DNA of 64,000 nt. Source: an uncultured Lachnospiraceae bacterium. Lineage in GTDB: Bacteria > Bacillota > Clostridia > Lachnospirales > Lachnospiraceae. Below, piece after piece: positions 8,540 to 16,291 of the stretch; position 1 is the first letter of the stretch; every line of letters begins with the position of its first letter. The translations under genes and the position numbers were made by a program. The stretch lies in contig CAMZDG010000018.1 of assembly GCA_947305245.1 (NCBI GenBank), positions 1 through 64,000 on the forward strand, written 5' to 3'. The notes under the pieces are model-generated. The model worked only from the letters and a program-made list of their open reading frames with translations, did no database searches and was not told the DNA's origin.

Positions 8540-9565
8540 TTGGCACTCATTGAGCTGCGGGGCGTAAGCAAGGTTTATGAACAGCCTGAAGGCGCAGTAC
8601 ACGCGCTGAAGGACGTAAATCTGGAGATAGAAAAGTCTGACATATACGGGATCATAGGCATGTCCGGTGCCGGGAAGAGCACCTTGGTAAGGTGTCTCAA
8701 TTTCCTGGAAAGACCGACGGAGGGCGAGATCCTGATCGACGGAAAGAACCTCGCGAAGCTTTCCGAAAAAGAGCTTAGAAAGCAAAGAAGTGAAACGGGA
8801 ATGATCTTCCAGCATTTTAACTTATTGATGCAAAAGAATGTCATCAGTAACGTATGCTTTCCACTTCGGCTCCTCAAGGTAAGCAGAAAAGAAGCAGAAA
8901 AGAGGGCCATGGAATTACTGGAATTGGTTGGACTGGCGGATAAGGCAAAGGCTTATCCCGCACAGCTCTCAGGAGGGCAAAAACAAAGAGTTGCGATCGC
9001 CCGGGCACTTGCTTCCTCGCCAAAGATACTGCTCTGTGACGAGGCTACAAGCGCATTAGATCCTCAGACGACGGAATCCATCTTGCAGCTCTTAAAAAAG
9101 ATCAACACGGACTTAGGTATCACGGTGGTGATCATCACGCATCAGATGAGCGTCGTGCAGGAAGCATGTAACAAGGTGGCCATCATTGAAAACGGGCAGG
9201 TCGCTGAAAGTGGCGAAGTGGAAAAGATCTTTAACGCACCGAAGTCAAAGGCGGGACGAAAGCTGATCTACGGAGACGAATCCAAGGTCATTCAGAAAAT
9301 GGAAGAAGCACAGGAGATGTCCGCCGGGAAGAAGATAAGAATCGTTTATACGAAGAACTCCGCGTTTGAACCTGTGATCGCAAACATGATCCTGCATTTT
9401 CAAACACCTGTAAACATTCTTCGCGCAGAGACGAGGAACGTGGGTGGCATCGCAAAAGGGGAAATGATCCTTGGCCTTCCGGAAAACAGGCATGTTCAGG
9501 TGGACATGGAATATTACCTGCGTGAGAGAGGACTTGAGATACAGGAGGTGGAGGAAGATGTTTGA
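8540..9565 (+). CDS. metN: Methionine/cystine-type ABC transporter ATPase
   Basis: The ATPase of a MetNIQ importer, 341 residues. Walker A GMSGAGKST (40-48), signature LSGGQKQR and Walker B LLCDEATSALD are intact, and the C-terminal NIL domain (about 265-340), which binds amino acid and inhibits transport in MetN, is present. An ATG lies at 8534, but AAGGAGGTGA at 8525-8534 overlaps it, so TTG 8540 is the better start; this is not certain. The next gene overlaps by 8 bases. The Cys leader and the downstream cysteine synthase suggest cysteine/cystine may be a substrate as well as methionine. Confidence 0.92.
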   Translation: MALIELRGVSKVYEQPEGAVHALKDVNLEIEKSDIYGIIGMSGAGKSTLVRCLNFLERPTEGEILIDGKNLAKLSEKELRKQRSETGMIFQHFNLLMQKNVISNVCFPLRLLKVSRKEAEKRAMELLELVGLADKAKAYPAQLSGGQKQRVAIARALASSPKILLCDEATSALDPQTTESILQLLKKINTDLGITVVIITHQMSVVQEACNKVAIIENGQVAESGEVEKIFNAPKSKAGRKLIYGDESKVIQKMEEAQEMSAGKKIRIVYTKNSAFEPVIANMILHFQTPVNILRAETRNVGGIAKGEMILGLPENRHVQVDMEYYLRERGLEIQEVEEDV

Positions 9566-10217
9566 TCCAATTACCATAAAGATGCTGTTGGAAGGCATCA
9601 GGGACACCATATACATGACTCTGACCTCCACACTGGCAGGATATGCGCTGGGACTTCCCATGGGTGTGATCCTTGCGGTGACGGACAAAGACGGGATACG
9701 GCCAAACAGGGCGGTTTATCGCATCCTTGACGTAATATCCAACGTCGTTCGAAGCGTTCCTTTTTTAATCCTTTTGATCGTCCTGATCCCGTTTACCAGA
9801 TTCGTGGTGGGGAAAAGCTATGGGTCAACGGCAACGATCGTACCGCTTGTCATTTCCGCGGCGCCGTACATCGGCAGACTGGTGGAATCCTCCTTAAAGG
9901 AGGTAGACAAGGGCGTGATCGAAGCGGCAAGGTCCATGGGAGCTTCGGATTTCGACGTAATCTTTCGCGTCATGCTTGTGGAAGCGAGAACTTCACTTGT
10001 CACTGGGGCAACCATTGCCCTGGGAACCATTTTAGGGTATTCCGCAATGGCGGGTACCGTTGGCGGAGGCGGGCTTGGAGACATTGCAGTCCGCTATGGA
10101 TACTATCGGTATCAGACCGACATCATGGTCGTTACGGTATTACTGATCATAATACTGTTTCAGATATTCCAAACGATTGGCATGAAAATTGCCAAGAAAG
10201 TAGAAAAAAGAAAATAG
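9558..10217 (+). CDS. metI: Methionine/cystine-type ABC transporter permease
   Basis: A 219-residue permease with about five membrane segments and the coupling motif EAARSMGASDFDVIFRV typical of MetI/BPD-type subunits. ATG 9558 follows GGAGGTGGAGG and overlaps the end of the ATPase gene, showing translational coupling. A longer frame reading from 9471 lies inside the ATPase gene and is rejected. Confidence 0.93.
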   Translation: MFDPITIKMLLEGIRDTIYMTLTSTLAGYALGLPMGVILAVTDKDGIRPNRAVYRILDVISNVVRSVPFLILLIVLIPFTRFVVGKSYGSTATIVPLVISAAPYIGRLVESSLKEVDKGVIEAARSMGASDFDVIFRVMLVEARTSLVTGATIALGTILGYSAMAGTVGGGGLGDIAVRYGYYRYQTDIMVVTVLLIIILFQIFQTIGMKIAKKVEKRK

Positions 10218-10238
10218 AAGAAAAGAGGAAAAAAGATT

Positions 10239-11069
10239 ATGAAAAAGAGAGTATTAGCAGTAGTTGTAGCAGGAGTTTTAGCATTGACGTCACTGGCAGG
10301 ATGCGGTAACGCAAGCGCAAAGGCGAGCGCAAAGGATGAAAAGATCATCAAGATCGCAGCTTCCGCAACGCCTCACGCAGAGGTGCTGGAGCAGGTAAAG
10401 CCCATCTTAGAGAAGCAGGGCATTAAACTGGAGATCACCGTGTTTGATGATTATGTTCTGCCCATGACTACCGTGGAAAGCGGCGAGTTAGATGCAAACT
10501 ATGCAGTTCACGTACCTTATCTGGAGTCCTTTAACTCAGAGCAGGGAACGCATCTCGCGAATGCAGGCGGCATCCACTATGAGCCCTTTGGAATCTATCC
10601 CGGACAGAAGTCTTCCCTGAATGACGTTGCTGAGGGCGACGTGATCGCAATTCCTAACGACACCACGAACGAGGCTCGCGCACTGTTGCTTTTGCAGGAT
10701 AATGGCCTGATCACCCTGAAGGATGGCGCCGGACTTACCGCAACCATCAACGACATTACGAGCAATCCCAAGAACTTAAAGCTTCAGGAGCTTGAGGCTG
10801 CCCAGGTTGCACGCGTAAGAAGTGAAGTTGCTTACGTAGTTCTGAATGGTAATTATGCATTGGAAGCAGGCCTTTCCGTTGGCAAGGATTCCATCGCATA
10901 TGAATCCAGCACCTCTACTGCGGCAAAGACTTACGTAAACATTATCGCAGTGAAGGAAGGTCATGAAAACGATGAGGCAATCCAGGAACTGGTAAAGGCA
11001 CTGAAGTCTGACGAGATCAAGAAGTTCATCAATGAGAAGTATGACGGAGCAGTGGTACCTTTTGAATAA
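10239..11069 (+). CDS. metQ: MetQ/NlpA family substrate-binding lipoprotein
   Basis: A 276-residue lipoprotein: signal segment 1-21 and lipobox LAGC with lipidated C22, then the NlpA/MetQ fold (IIKIAASATPHAEVLEQVKP, 'PYLESFNSEQGTHLANAGGIHYEPFGIYP' read in part). It captures the amino acid outside the membrane for the two preceding subunits. The family includes L- and D-methionine binders and cystine binders. Confidence 0.93.
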   Translation: MKKRVLAVVVAGVLALTSLAGCGNASAKASAKDEKIIKIAASATPHAEVLEQVKPILEKQGIKLEITVFDDYVLPMTTVESGELDANYAVHVPYLESFNSEQGTHLANAGGIHYEPFGIYPGQKSSLNDVAEGDVIAIPNDTTNEARALLLLQDNGLITLKDGAGLTATINDITSNPKNLKLQELEAAQVARVRSEVAYVVLNGNYALEAGLSVGKDSIAYESSTSTAAKTYVNIIAVKEGHENDEAIQELVKALKSDEIKKFINEKYDGAVVPFE

Positions 11070-11097
11070 GCTTTGAATGAAACGGAAGGCATGATAA

Positions 11098-11604
11098 ATG
11101 GAGATATGGTATAAAACAACCCTGGGGGAAGTCGATTGGCAGGAGGTGGCGGACGTGCTTCGGCGCTCCGGCCTCTCTGACCATACGGCAGAGGAACAAA
11201 AGAAGGCATTTTCAAACAGCGGCGCCGTCGTTTTCGTCTATGACGGGAAACGAATCATAGGTGTTGCAAGGGCGCTGACGGACGGGCTTTTCCAGGCGGC
11301 GATCTATAACGTGGCTTTGGAGGAAGAGTATCAGGGAAATGGGATTGGACGTAAGATGATCCAAAAGCTCTTGGAACAGTTGAAGGGGCAGAACGTGATC
11401 CTGTATACGCATCCTCGCACCGTGCTCATGTATGAAAAGTTGGGATTTCGAAGGGCAAAAACGGCTTTGGAGTTATTCGAAGGAGACCCTTCGCACATTG
11501 CATGGATGGAAGGCGAGGGGTTTTTCCTGCCAAAGGATTATCGCTTTAAGGATGAAATCGGAAGGGCTGACATGCAAGGACCCGCATGGAAAAAGGAGGG
11601 GTAA
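11098..11604 (+). CDS. GNAT family N-acetyltransferase
   Basis: A 168-residue protein with the acetyl-CoA motif EEEYQGNGIGRKMIQKLLEQ (R/QxxGxG/A core QGNGIG) at about 80-95 and a C-terminal 'YEKLGFRRAKTALELFEG'. The acceptor is unknown. Its place in a sulfur operon allows a role such as acetylating a thiol amino acid or amine, but nothing in the sequence proves this. It ends a few bases before the next gene. Confidence 0.85.
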   Translation: MEIWYKTTLGEVDWQEVADVLRRSGLSDHTAEEQKKAFSNSGAVVFVYDGKRIIGVARALTDGLFQAAIYNVALEEEYQGNGIGRKMIQKLLEQLKGQNVILYTHPRTVLMYEKLGFRRAKTALELFEGDPSHIAWMEGEGFFLPKDYRFKDEIGRADMQGPAWKKEG

Positions 11605-11609
11605 GGAAT

Positions 11610-12077
11610 ATGGCAGAGCGAATTGAAATTCTGGTTGGGGAATTAAATGACGGAATTAACAAGGCAGGCTTGGCACAAAGCCAGGCGGAATATGAAAAGT
11701 ATTATCAGTTGGTGTTCGACCGCTTGGATCAGTTGGAAGAACATTTGGAGAGCAACAGATTTCTTCTTGGAGATCCGCTGACGGAGGCCGACGTAAGGCT
11801 GTATGTCACGCTGACGAGATTTGACATAGCATATTACTTCGGATATCGCTTAAACAAAAAGCGGATCCGGGATTATCATAACTTGTGGAATTATGCGAAG
11901 GAGCTTTATTCCCTTCCTGCATATCATGACATAACGGACTTTGATGCCATTAAGAGAGGGTATCTGCTCGGAGCGGCAGTGAATCCTGACGGCATCCTGC
12001 CGGAAGGCCCTGACGTGAGCGTATGGCTGGAGGCAAATGACAGGGAGGCGAAATTTGGCCCTCGAAAGAAAGGATGA
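11610..12077 (+). CDS. Stand-alone C-terminal GST-like domain, paralogue of next gene
   Basis: A 155-residue protein that matches only the C-terminal helical half (about residues 165-310) of the full glutathionyl-hydroquinone reductase encoded next: shared stretches include RFL-GD-T/E-DVRLYVTL-RFD-AY and the NILP/ILPEGPD ending. It lacks the thioredoxin-like domain and its catalytic Cys. Either it is a degraded tandem duplicate or it forms a mixed dimer. ATG 11610 follows AAGGAGGGGTAAGG and is preferred over the upstream in-frame ATG 11586 inside the acetyltransferase gene. Confidence 0.8.
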   Translation: MAERIEILVGELNDGINKAGLAQSQAEYEKYYQLVFDRLDQLEEHLESNRFLLGDPLTEADVRLYVTLTRFDIAYYFGYRLNKKRIRDYHNLWNYAKELYSLPAYHDITDFDAIKRGYLLGAAVNPDGILPEGPDVSVWLEANDREAKFGPRKKG

Positions 12078-12113
12078 GGGCTTGGCTGATCATAAAGCAA
12101 GGGAGGTTAAGAC

Positions 12114-13100
12114 ATGGCGGTAGTAGATCACGTAACAAACGGAGAAATACAAAGCAGCGGAAAGTTTGAGCGACAGGCGAATCACTTCACGACGCCCTTT
12201 GGGGATAAGGAAGGAGAGCTTCCTGTAGAGAAAGGCAGATATCGCCTGCTGTGGGCGCCGGTATGTCCCTGGGCGAACCGCTCCATCATAGTGCGGCAGC
12301 TCTTGGGACTGGAGGATGTCATCTCGGTGGGGACGCTGGATCCCATACGGCCTGACGTACCATGGTCGGACTGGGCGTTCACCCTAGATGAGGGGGACAA
12401 GGATCCCGCCTTGGGGATCCATCTTCTGAGCGAGGCATATAAAAAGGCGGATCCGGACTATCATGGGAGATTTACCGTGCCGGCTTTAGTGGACCTGAAG
12501 ACGGGCGCCGTCGTCAACAATGATTATTTTAACCTGACACTTTATTTCGAAACTGCGTGGAAGAAGTTTCATAAGGAGCATGCGCCGAGCCTTTATCCGG
12601 AGGAGCTTCGGGAGGAAATCGACAAGCTGAACGCTTATATATTTCACGATGTCAATAATGGCGTTTACAAAGCAGGATTTGCGACGAGCCAGGAAGCTTA
12701 TTCCAAAGCATACCATCTCGTGTTTGACGCGTTTGACGTCTTGGAGGAAAGGCTGTCAAAGCAAAGGTTCCTTTTTGGAGATTATATCACCGAATCGGAC
12801 GTGCGACTTTATGTTACGCTGGCAAGGTTTGACGTGGCATATTTTAACGGCTTCCGCGTAAATCAGAAAATGCTCCGGGACTATCCGAATCTGTGGGCCT
12901 ATGCGAGGGATTTGTATGCAGAGGACGCATTCGGAAAGAATACGAATTTTGAGGCCATCAAGAAGCATTATCATTTATGCTGCCTTAAGACAAATCCAAA
13001 CAATATCTTGCCGCTTGGGCCTGATCTGGAGCCGTGGAAGGAGCCGGCAAACAGGGAGCACCTGAGTAAGGATCCGGATCACAAATTCAGATATGAGTGA
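12114..13100 (+). CDS. Glutathionyl-hydroquinone reductase (ECM4/YqjG family)
   Basis: A 328-residue protein of normal family length. Thioredoxin-like domain with catalytic C51 in APVCPWANRS (family motif CPWA), then the helical GST domain. Family members reduce S-glutathionyl-hydroquinones. Glutathione is often absent from clostridia, so another thiol or imported glutathione may be used; the sulfur-operon context is consistent with a thiol function. The partial paralogue directly upstream suggests tandem duplication. Confidence 0.88.
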   Translation: MAVVDHVTNGEIQSSGKFERQANHFTTPFGDKEGELPVEKGRYRLLWAPVCPWANRSIIVRQLLGLEDVISVGTLDPIRPDVPWSDWAFTLDEGDKDPALGIHLLSEAYKKADPDYHGRFTVPALVDLKTGAVVNNDYFNLTLYFETAWKKFHKEHAPSLYPEELREEIDKLNAYIFHDVNNGVYKAGFATSQEAYSKAYHLVFDAFDVLEERLSKQRFLFGDYITESDVRLYVTLARFDVAYFNGFRVNQKMLRDYPNLWAYARDLYAEDAFGKNTNFEAIKKHYHLCCLKTNPNNILPLGPDLEPWKEPANREHLSKDPDHKFRYE

Positions 13101-13143
13101 GAAGAGTAGCAATTCGATAGAATAAGCAAAAGGAGGAAGTATC

Positions 13144-14076
13144 ATGGGAAAGATTTATCACAACATCACGGAGTTAATTGGACATACGCCGCTGTTAGAG
13201 CTGCACGGACTGGAGAAGGAATGGAATACGACTGCACATGTCTTTGGAAAGCTGGAGTTTTTTAATCCTTCTGGTTCCGTGAAGGACAGGATCGCCTACA
13301 ACATGATCAAGGCAAAGGAAGAGGCTGGAGAATTAAAGCCCGGCGGAACCATTATTGAGGGAACCTCTGGCAATACCGGCATTGGCATTGCGTCGATTGG
13401 CGCGGCAAAGGGGTATCAGGTGAAGATCTGCATGCCGGATAATCTTTCCGCAGAGAGAACGAAAATCTTGAAAGCATTTGGTGCGGAAGTATATCATACG
13501 CCTGGAGCGCTGAATATGGCCGGAGCAGGCGCGAAGGCAGCAGAGCTGCTTGCAGCTACGGAGAATGCCGTAGTGCTTGGGCAGGGTGGAAATCCAAACA
13601 ATCCTCTGGCACATTATAAAACGACAGGGCCCGAAATTTGGGAGGACACGGAAGGGAAGATCGACATTTTCGTGGCGGCGTCCGGAACTGGCGGAACGGT
13701 GAGCGGCGCCGGAAAATATCTAAAGGAAAAGAATCCAAATGTTAAGGTGATTGGCGTAGAGCCAGCCGGAAGTGCCGTGTTAAATGGTGGTGCGCCTGGA
13801 CCTCATAAGATCCAGGGCATTGGCGGCGGCGCAACGCCTCCCGTAACGGACGTGAATATTTTCGACGAAGTGATCGACGTGACGGATGATGACGCATATG
13901 CATATGCAAGAAGAGTTCCCGTGGTGGAAGGCTTTACCGTTGGCATTTCTGCAGGAGCCGCTCTGCGCGCCGCCTATGAAGTGGCAAGCCGTCCTGAGAA
14001 TGCGGGCAAGAACATCGTCGTGATCATTCCCGACAGTGGTGATCACTACCTGTCCGGAGACCTTTTTGAATCGTGA
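13144..14076 (+). CDS. cysK: Cysteine synthase (O-acetylserine sulfhydrylase)
   Basis: A 310-residue PLP enzyme that makes cysteine from O-acetylserine and sulfide. Schiff-base K47 in NPSGSVKDRIAYNM, substrate loop GTSGNTG (73-79) and the PLP phosphate loop GTGGT are all present. It is the last gene of the sulfur operon. A 10-bp GC-rich hairpin follows 25 bases after the stop. Confidence 0.95.
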   Translation: MGKIYHNITELIGHTPLLELHGLEKEWNTTAHVFGKLEFFNPSGSVKDRIAYNMIKAKEEAGELKPGGTIIEGTSGNTGIGIASIGAAKGYQVKICMPDNLSAERTKILKAFGAEVYHTPGALNMAGAGAKAAELLAATENAVVLGQGGNPNNPLAHYKTTGPEIWEDTEGKIDIFVAASGTGGTVSGAGKYLKEKNPNVKVIGVEPAGSAVLNGGAPGPHKIQGIGGGATPPVTDVNIFDEVIDVTDDDAYAYARRVPVVEGFTVGISAGAALRAAYEVASRPENAGKNIVVIIPDSGDHYLSGDLFES

Positions 14077-14101
14077 GGCGGATGTTGTAAACTTCTGTTT
14101 C

Positions 14102-14126
14102 GCCCGCAGGCGACATGCCTGCGGGC
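14102..14126 (+). terminator. Hairpin after the cysteine synthase gene
   Basis: GCCCGCAGGC (14102-14111) and GCCTGCGGGC (14117-14126) are perfect inverted repeats with a 5-base loop. No T-run follows, so termination is less sure than the structure. Confidence 0.5.
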
Positions 14127-14133
14127 AACTTGT

Positions 14134-14590
14134 CGCCGCCCTGCGCCTTGTTTAATTTGCTTTTCTTCTTGATTCTTCCACAAAAGGCAACCCAGCGCCG
14201 CCATGCATCTTGTTTATGTTGCCTTTCTTTTTGCAACCCCAGTTTGCAAATTTAATTCTCCCGACAAACTTTTCCGTACCACCCACGCAAGCATTTCTTC
14301 TCCATAGGAGGTTCCAATTCTTCGTTTGGGGCTTTTCTGCTGATTGCTCTCTGTTTTTCGCGCCAGGCTACACATGGGCTCCAACTTGCTTCCTGTGTTG
14401 CATTCCTGCTGATTCTTAAAGCTTCCATGCTACACAGACGACAAAACTTGCTTCCTGTGTTGCCTGCTCATCGATTTTTGAAGCTTTCATGCTACACGTG
14501 AATCACAACTTGCTTCCTCTGTAGCCTGCCTTTCAGTTCTTGGGGGTTCAGTGCAACACAGTGATTAAGACTATCCTTCCATGTTGCACA
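14134..14590. repeat. Degenerate tandem repeats, families 1 and 2
   Basis: CGCCGCC..TGC..CTTGTTTA..TTGC occurs at 14134 and again 62 bp later at 14196. From about 14368 a second pattern begins: AACTTGCTTCCTGTGTTGC at 14383, 14455 and 14517 (spacing 72 and 62), alternating with ATGCTACAC segments that are near-complements of TGTGTTGC, so each unit could fold. No coding frame spans the units and no promoter or gene is seen. Confidence 0.65.
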
Positions 14591-14694
14591 AGCACCTCAT
14601 CACCCTTCATTTCTAAGACTAAACAGCCAGACAAACCCGAAGTTGTCGAGCTCTTTTCTTATTAACGAATGCACGAATTCTTTTTTTACTTCCA

Positions 14695-14956
14695 TGCAGT
14701 CCATTCATTTTGGACTGCACGGTTTCTATTTTTGTCATTTGTGCAGTCAGTTTTCTTCCTTTTTGACTGCACGGTTTCCATTTTTGTCTTTCATGCAGTC
14801 AGTTTTCTTCCTTTTTGACTGCACGGTTTCCATTTTTGTTTTCTATGCAGTCCGTTTTCTTCATTTTAGACTGCATAAAATTCATTTTTGCCTTTCAAAC
14901 AGTCCGTTTTCCTTGTTATGGACTGCTTGAATTTCATTTTCACCTTTCAAGCAGTC
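14695..14956. repeat. 52-bp tandem repeat array with internal hairpins, family 3
   Basis: Units start at 14695, 14742, 14794, 14846, 14898 and 14950 (one 47-bp, then 52-bp steps). Each full unit carries GCAGTC and, after about 16 T-rich bases, GACTGC, which are inverted repeats; the units drift in step (for example CAGTCC pairs with GGACTG), so base pairing looks conserved. The interval between hairpins is T-rich (TTTCCATTTTTGT). 52 is not a multiple of 3, so the array is not a coding repeat. Confidence 0.85.
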
Positions 14957-14963
14957 TCACCCC

Positions 14964-15233
14964 ATGAAACAACAACTCCATGTTTTAACTGACTTTGTAG
15001 TTTGCTGCTTCCTGCCATCCCGTCGCGTTCATGAAAGCAACAATTCCAAGGTTTTCCTCTGGTTTTGTCCCTTTGGGCTTGTTATCGCGACAATAAAAGG
15101 AGCAATTCTAACGGTTTTTTACGGTTTTGTCCATTCTTGGCTGCTATCTTGCCGATAAAAGGAGCAATTCCAATGTTTTTCTCCCGTTTTGTCCCTTTCA
15201 GCCTTTCGGCTCGCCCATGGAAGGATGAACTCC
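14964..15233. repeat. 62-bp tandem repeat array, family 4
   Basis: Units begin ATGAAAGCAACAATTCC at 15031, ATAAAAGGAGCAATTCT at 15093, ATAAAAGGAGCAATTCC at 15155 and a partial ATGGAAGGATGAACTCC at 15217, exactly 62 bp apart; a weaker unit starts at 14964. The second half of each unit has GTTTTGTCC. No coding frame is kept. Confidence 0.8.
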
Positions 15234-15281
15234 GGGGACGGGGTAAGTAGGCCATTATTCTGAACCACTAACCCCGTCCCC
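15234..15281. repeat. REP-like palindrome, copy 2
   Basis: Left arm GGGGACGGGGTAAGTAGGCC (15234-15253) and right arm ending CTAACCCCGTCCCC (15281) form a long imperfect palindrome closely related to the one at 7041-7085. Confidence 0.75.
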
Positions 15282-15461
15282 ATGGTCCACTTTAGCTCAC
15301 CAACCTCTGATTTGCAGCGCCGAAGCATCTCGACAAATTGCGATTTATCGAGCTAACCAGCCCACAAGTTCTGATTTATCAAGTGTAACAGCATAACAAC
15401 CCCGAGTTGAAGAACAAGTCCCGATTTTTTAAGGTAATAGTTTCCACGAGCTCAGCTTTAT

Positions 15462-15634
15462 CATGTTAGCCACACCATGTTAGCAGCAACAGGTCAGCCA
15501 CACCATGTTAGCAGCAACAGGTCAGCCACACCATGTTAGCAGCAACAGGTCAGCCACACCATGTTAGCAACAACAGGTCAGTCACACTATGTTAGTAATA
15601 ACAGGTCGGCCACACCTGCGTTAGCAGCACAAAC
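15462..15634. repeat. 28-bp tandem repeat array, family 5
   Basis: About six 28-bp units (CCACACCATGTTAGCAGCAA plus CAGGTCAG) start at 15470, 15498, 15526, 15554, 15582 and 15610. The first three are identical and the last three drift. A half unit precedes at 15462. No spacers separate them, so this is not CRISPR. The stretch 15285-15460 before it holds a looser, roughly 33-38 bp pattern around GATTTATC and no gene. Confidence 0.88.
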
Positions 15635-15671
15635 ATAAAAAGGATCAATTCTTATGCCCTTAAATCATGTG

Positions 15672-15700
15672 TTGACACTACTACGTATACGTAGTAATAT
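15672..15700 (+). promoter_or_regulatory. PadR-gene promoter with an 18-bp perfect palindrome
   Basis: TTGACA (15672-15677), 17-bp spacer, TAATAT (15695-15700). The spacer is filled by the perfect palindrome TACTACGTATACGTAGTA (15679-15696), a natural operator for the dimeric PadR-like regulator encoded 45 bases downstream. Confidence 0.85.
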
Positions 15701-15744
15701 GATATTTGCAATGAATGAAACATGATTGGTAAGGAGAAATAAGG

Positions 15745-16245
15745 ATGTTGTCAAAAACTTCGATCGTTATTTTAGGAATGTTGCGAAAAGAAGATAAAAA
15801 TGCCTATGACATGCTTAAGATGATCGATCTTATGAACATGAAATATTGGTTTCCCATCGGGGCAACGACGCTCTACGAGACCTGCATACGGCTTGAGAAA
15901 AAGGGATACATAGAAAACACGGGGGAATCTGAGGCAAAGGCGATCTACCGCATTACGGGAAAGGGAAAAGATGAGCTGAAGGCAACGATTTGCGCTCTCT
16001 TTGAACGCATTGATTATGACACGGTTTGGTTTTGTCTGGCCGTGATGTATTCGGATGTTTTGACAAAAAGGGAGTTCGAAGGCGAGAAGAAGAAACGGGC
16101 GGCTTTGCTTGAGGAGTATGAGATCGGTACAAGGGAAAACAAGGAGAAGATGATTCGAGGGAAATCGACGTATGCTCAGTTATGTGCGATCGACCGGATG
16201 ATCCATGTGATCGAACTGGAAAAAGAGACATTAAAGAACTTATGA
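15745..16245 (+). CDS. PadR-family transcriptional regulator
   Basis: A 166-residue regulator with an N-terminal winged helix (about 1-80: KTSIVILGMLRKEDKNAYDM, 'TTLYETCIRLEKKGYIEN') and a C-terminal helical dimerisation arm. It probably represses its own promoter through the palindrome at 15679-15696 and co-controls the DUF998 membrane gene 46 bases downstream. Inducer unknown. Confidence 0.85.
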   Translation: MLSKTSIVILGMLRKEDKNAYDMLKMIDLMNMKYWFPIGATTLYETCIRLEKKGYIENTGESEAKAIYRITGKGKDELKATICALFERIDYDTVWFCLAVMYSDVLTKREFEGEKKKRAALLEEYEIGTRENKEKMIRGKSTYAQLCAIDRMIHVIELEKETLKNL

Positions 16246-16291
16246 TGATCAAAGTATTGTGCGCTAAACTGCTAAGGGGGAAATCTATTTG

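Noticed and set aside
14102..14126. Hairpin after cysK as a certain Rho-independent terminator
   Set aside because: The stem is perfect but no T-run follows on either strand, so it is listed with low confidence only.
14643..14930. A 95-codon open frame in the repeat island
   Set aside because: It crosses 52-bp repeats whose period breaks the frame, has no ribosome site and a composition dominated by Phe/Ser from T-rich DNA.
15462..15634. 28-bp repeats as a CRISPR array
   Set aside because: The units are head-to-tail with no unique spacers, and no cas genes are in the window.
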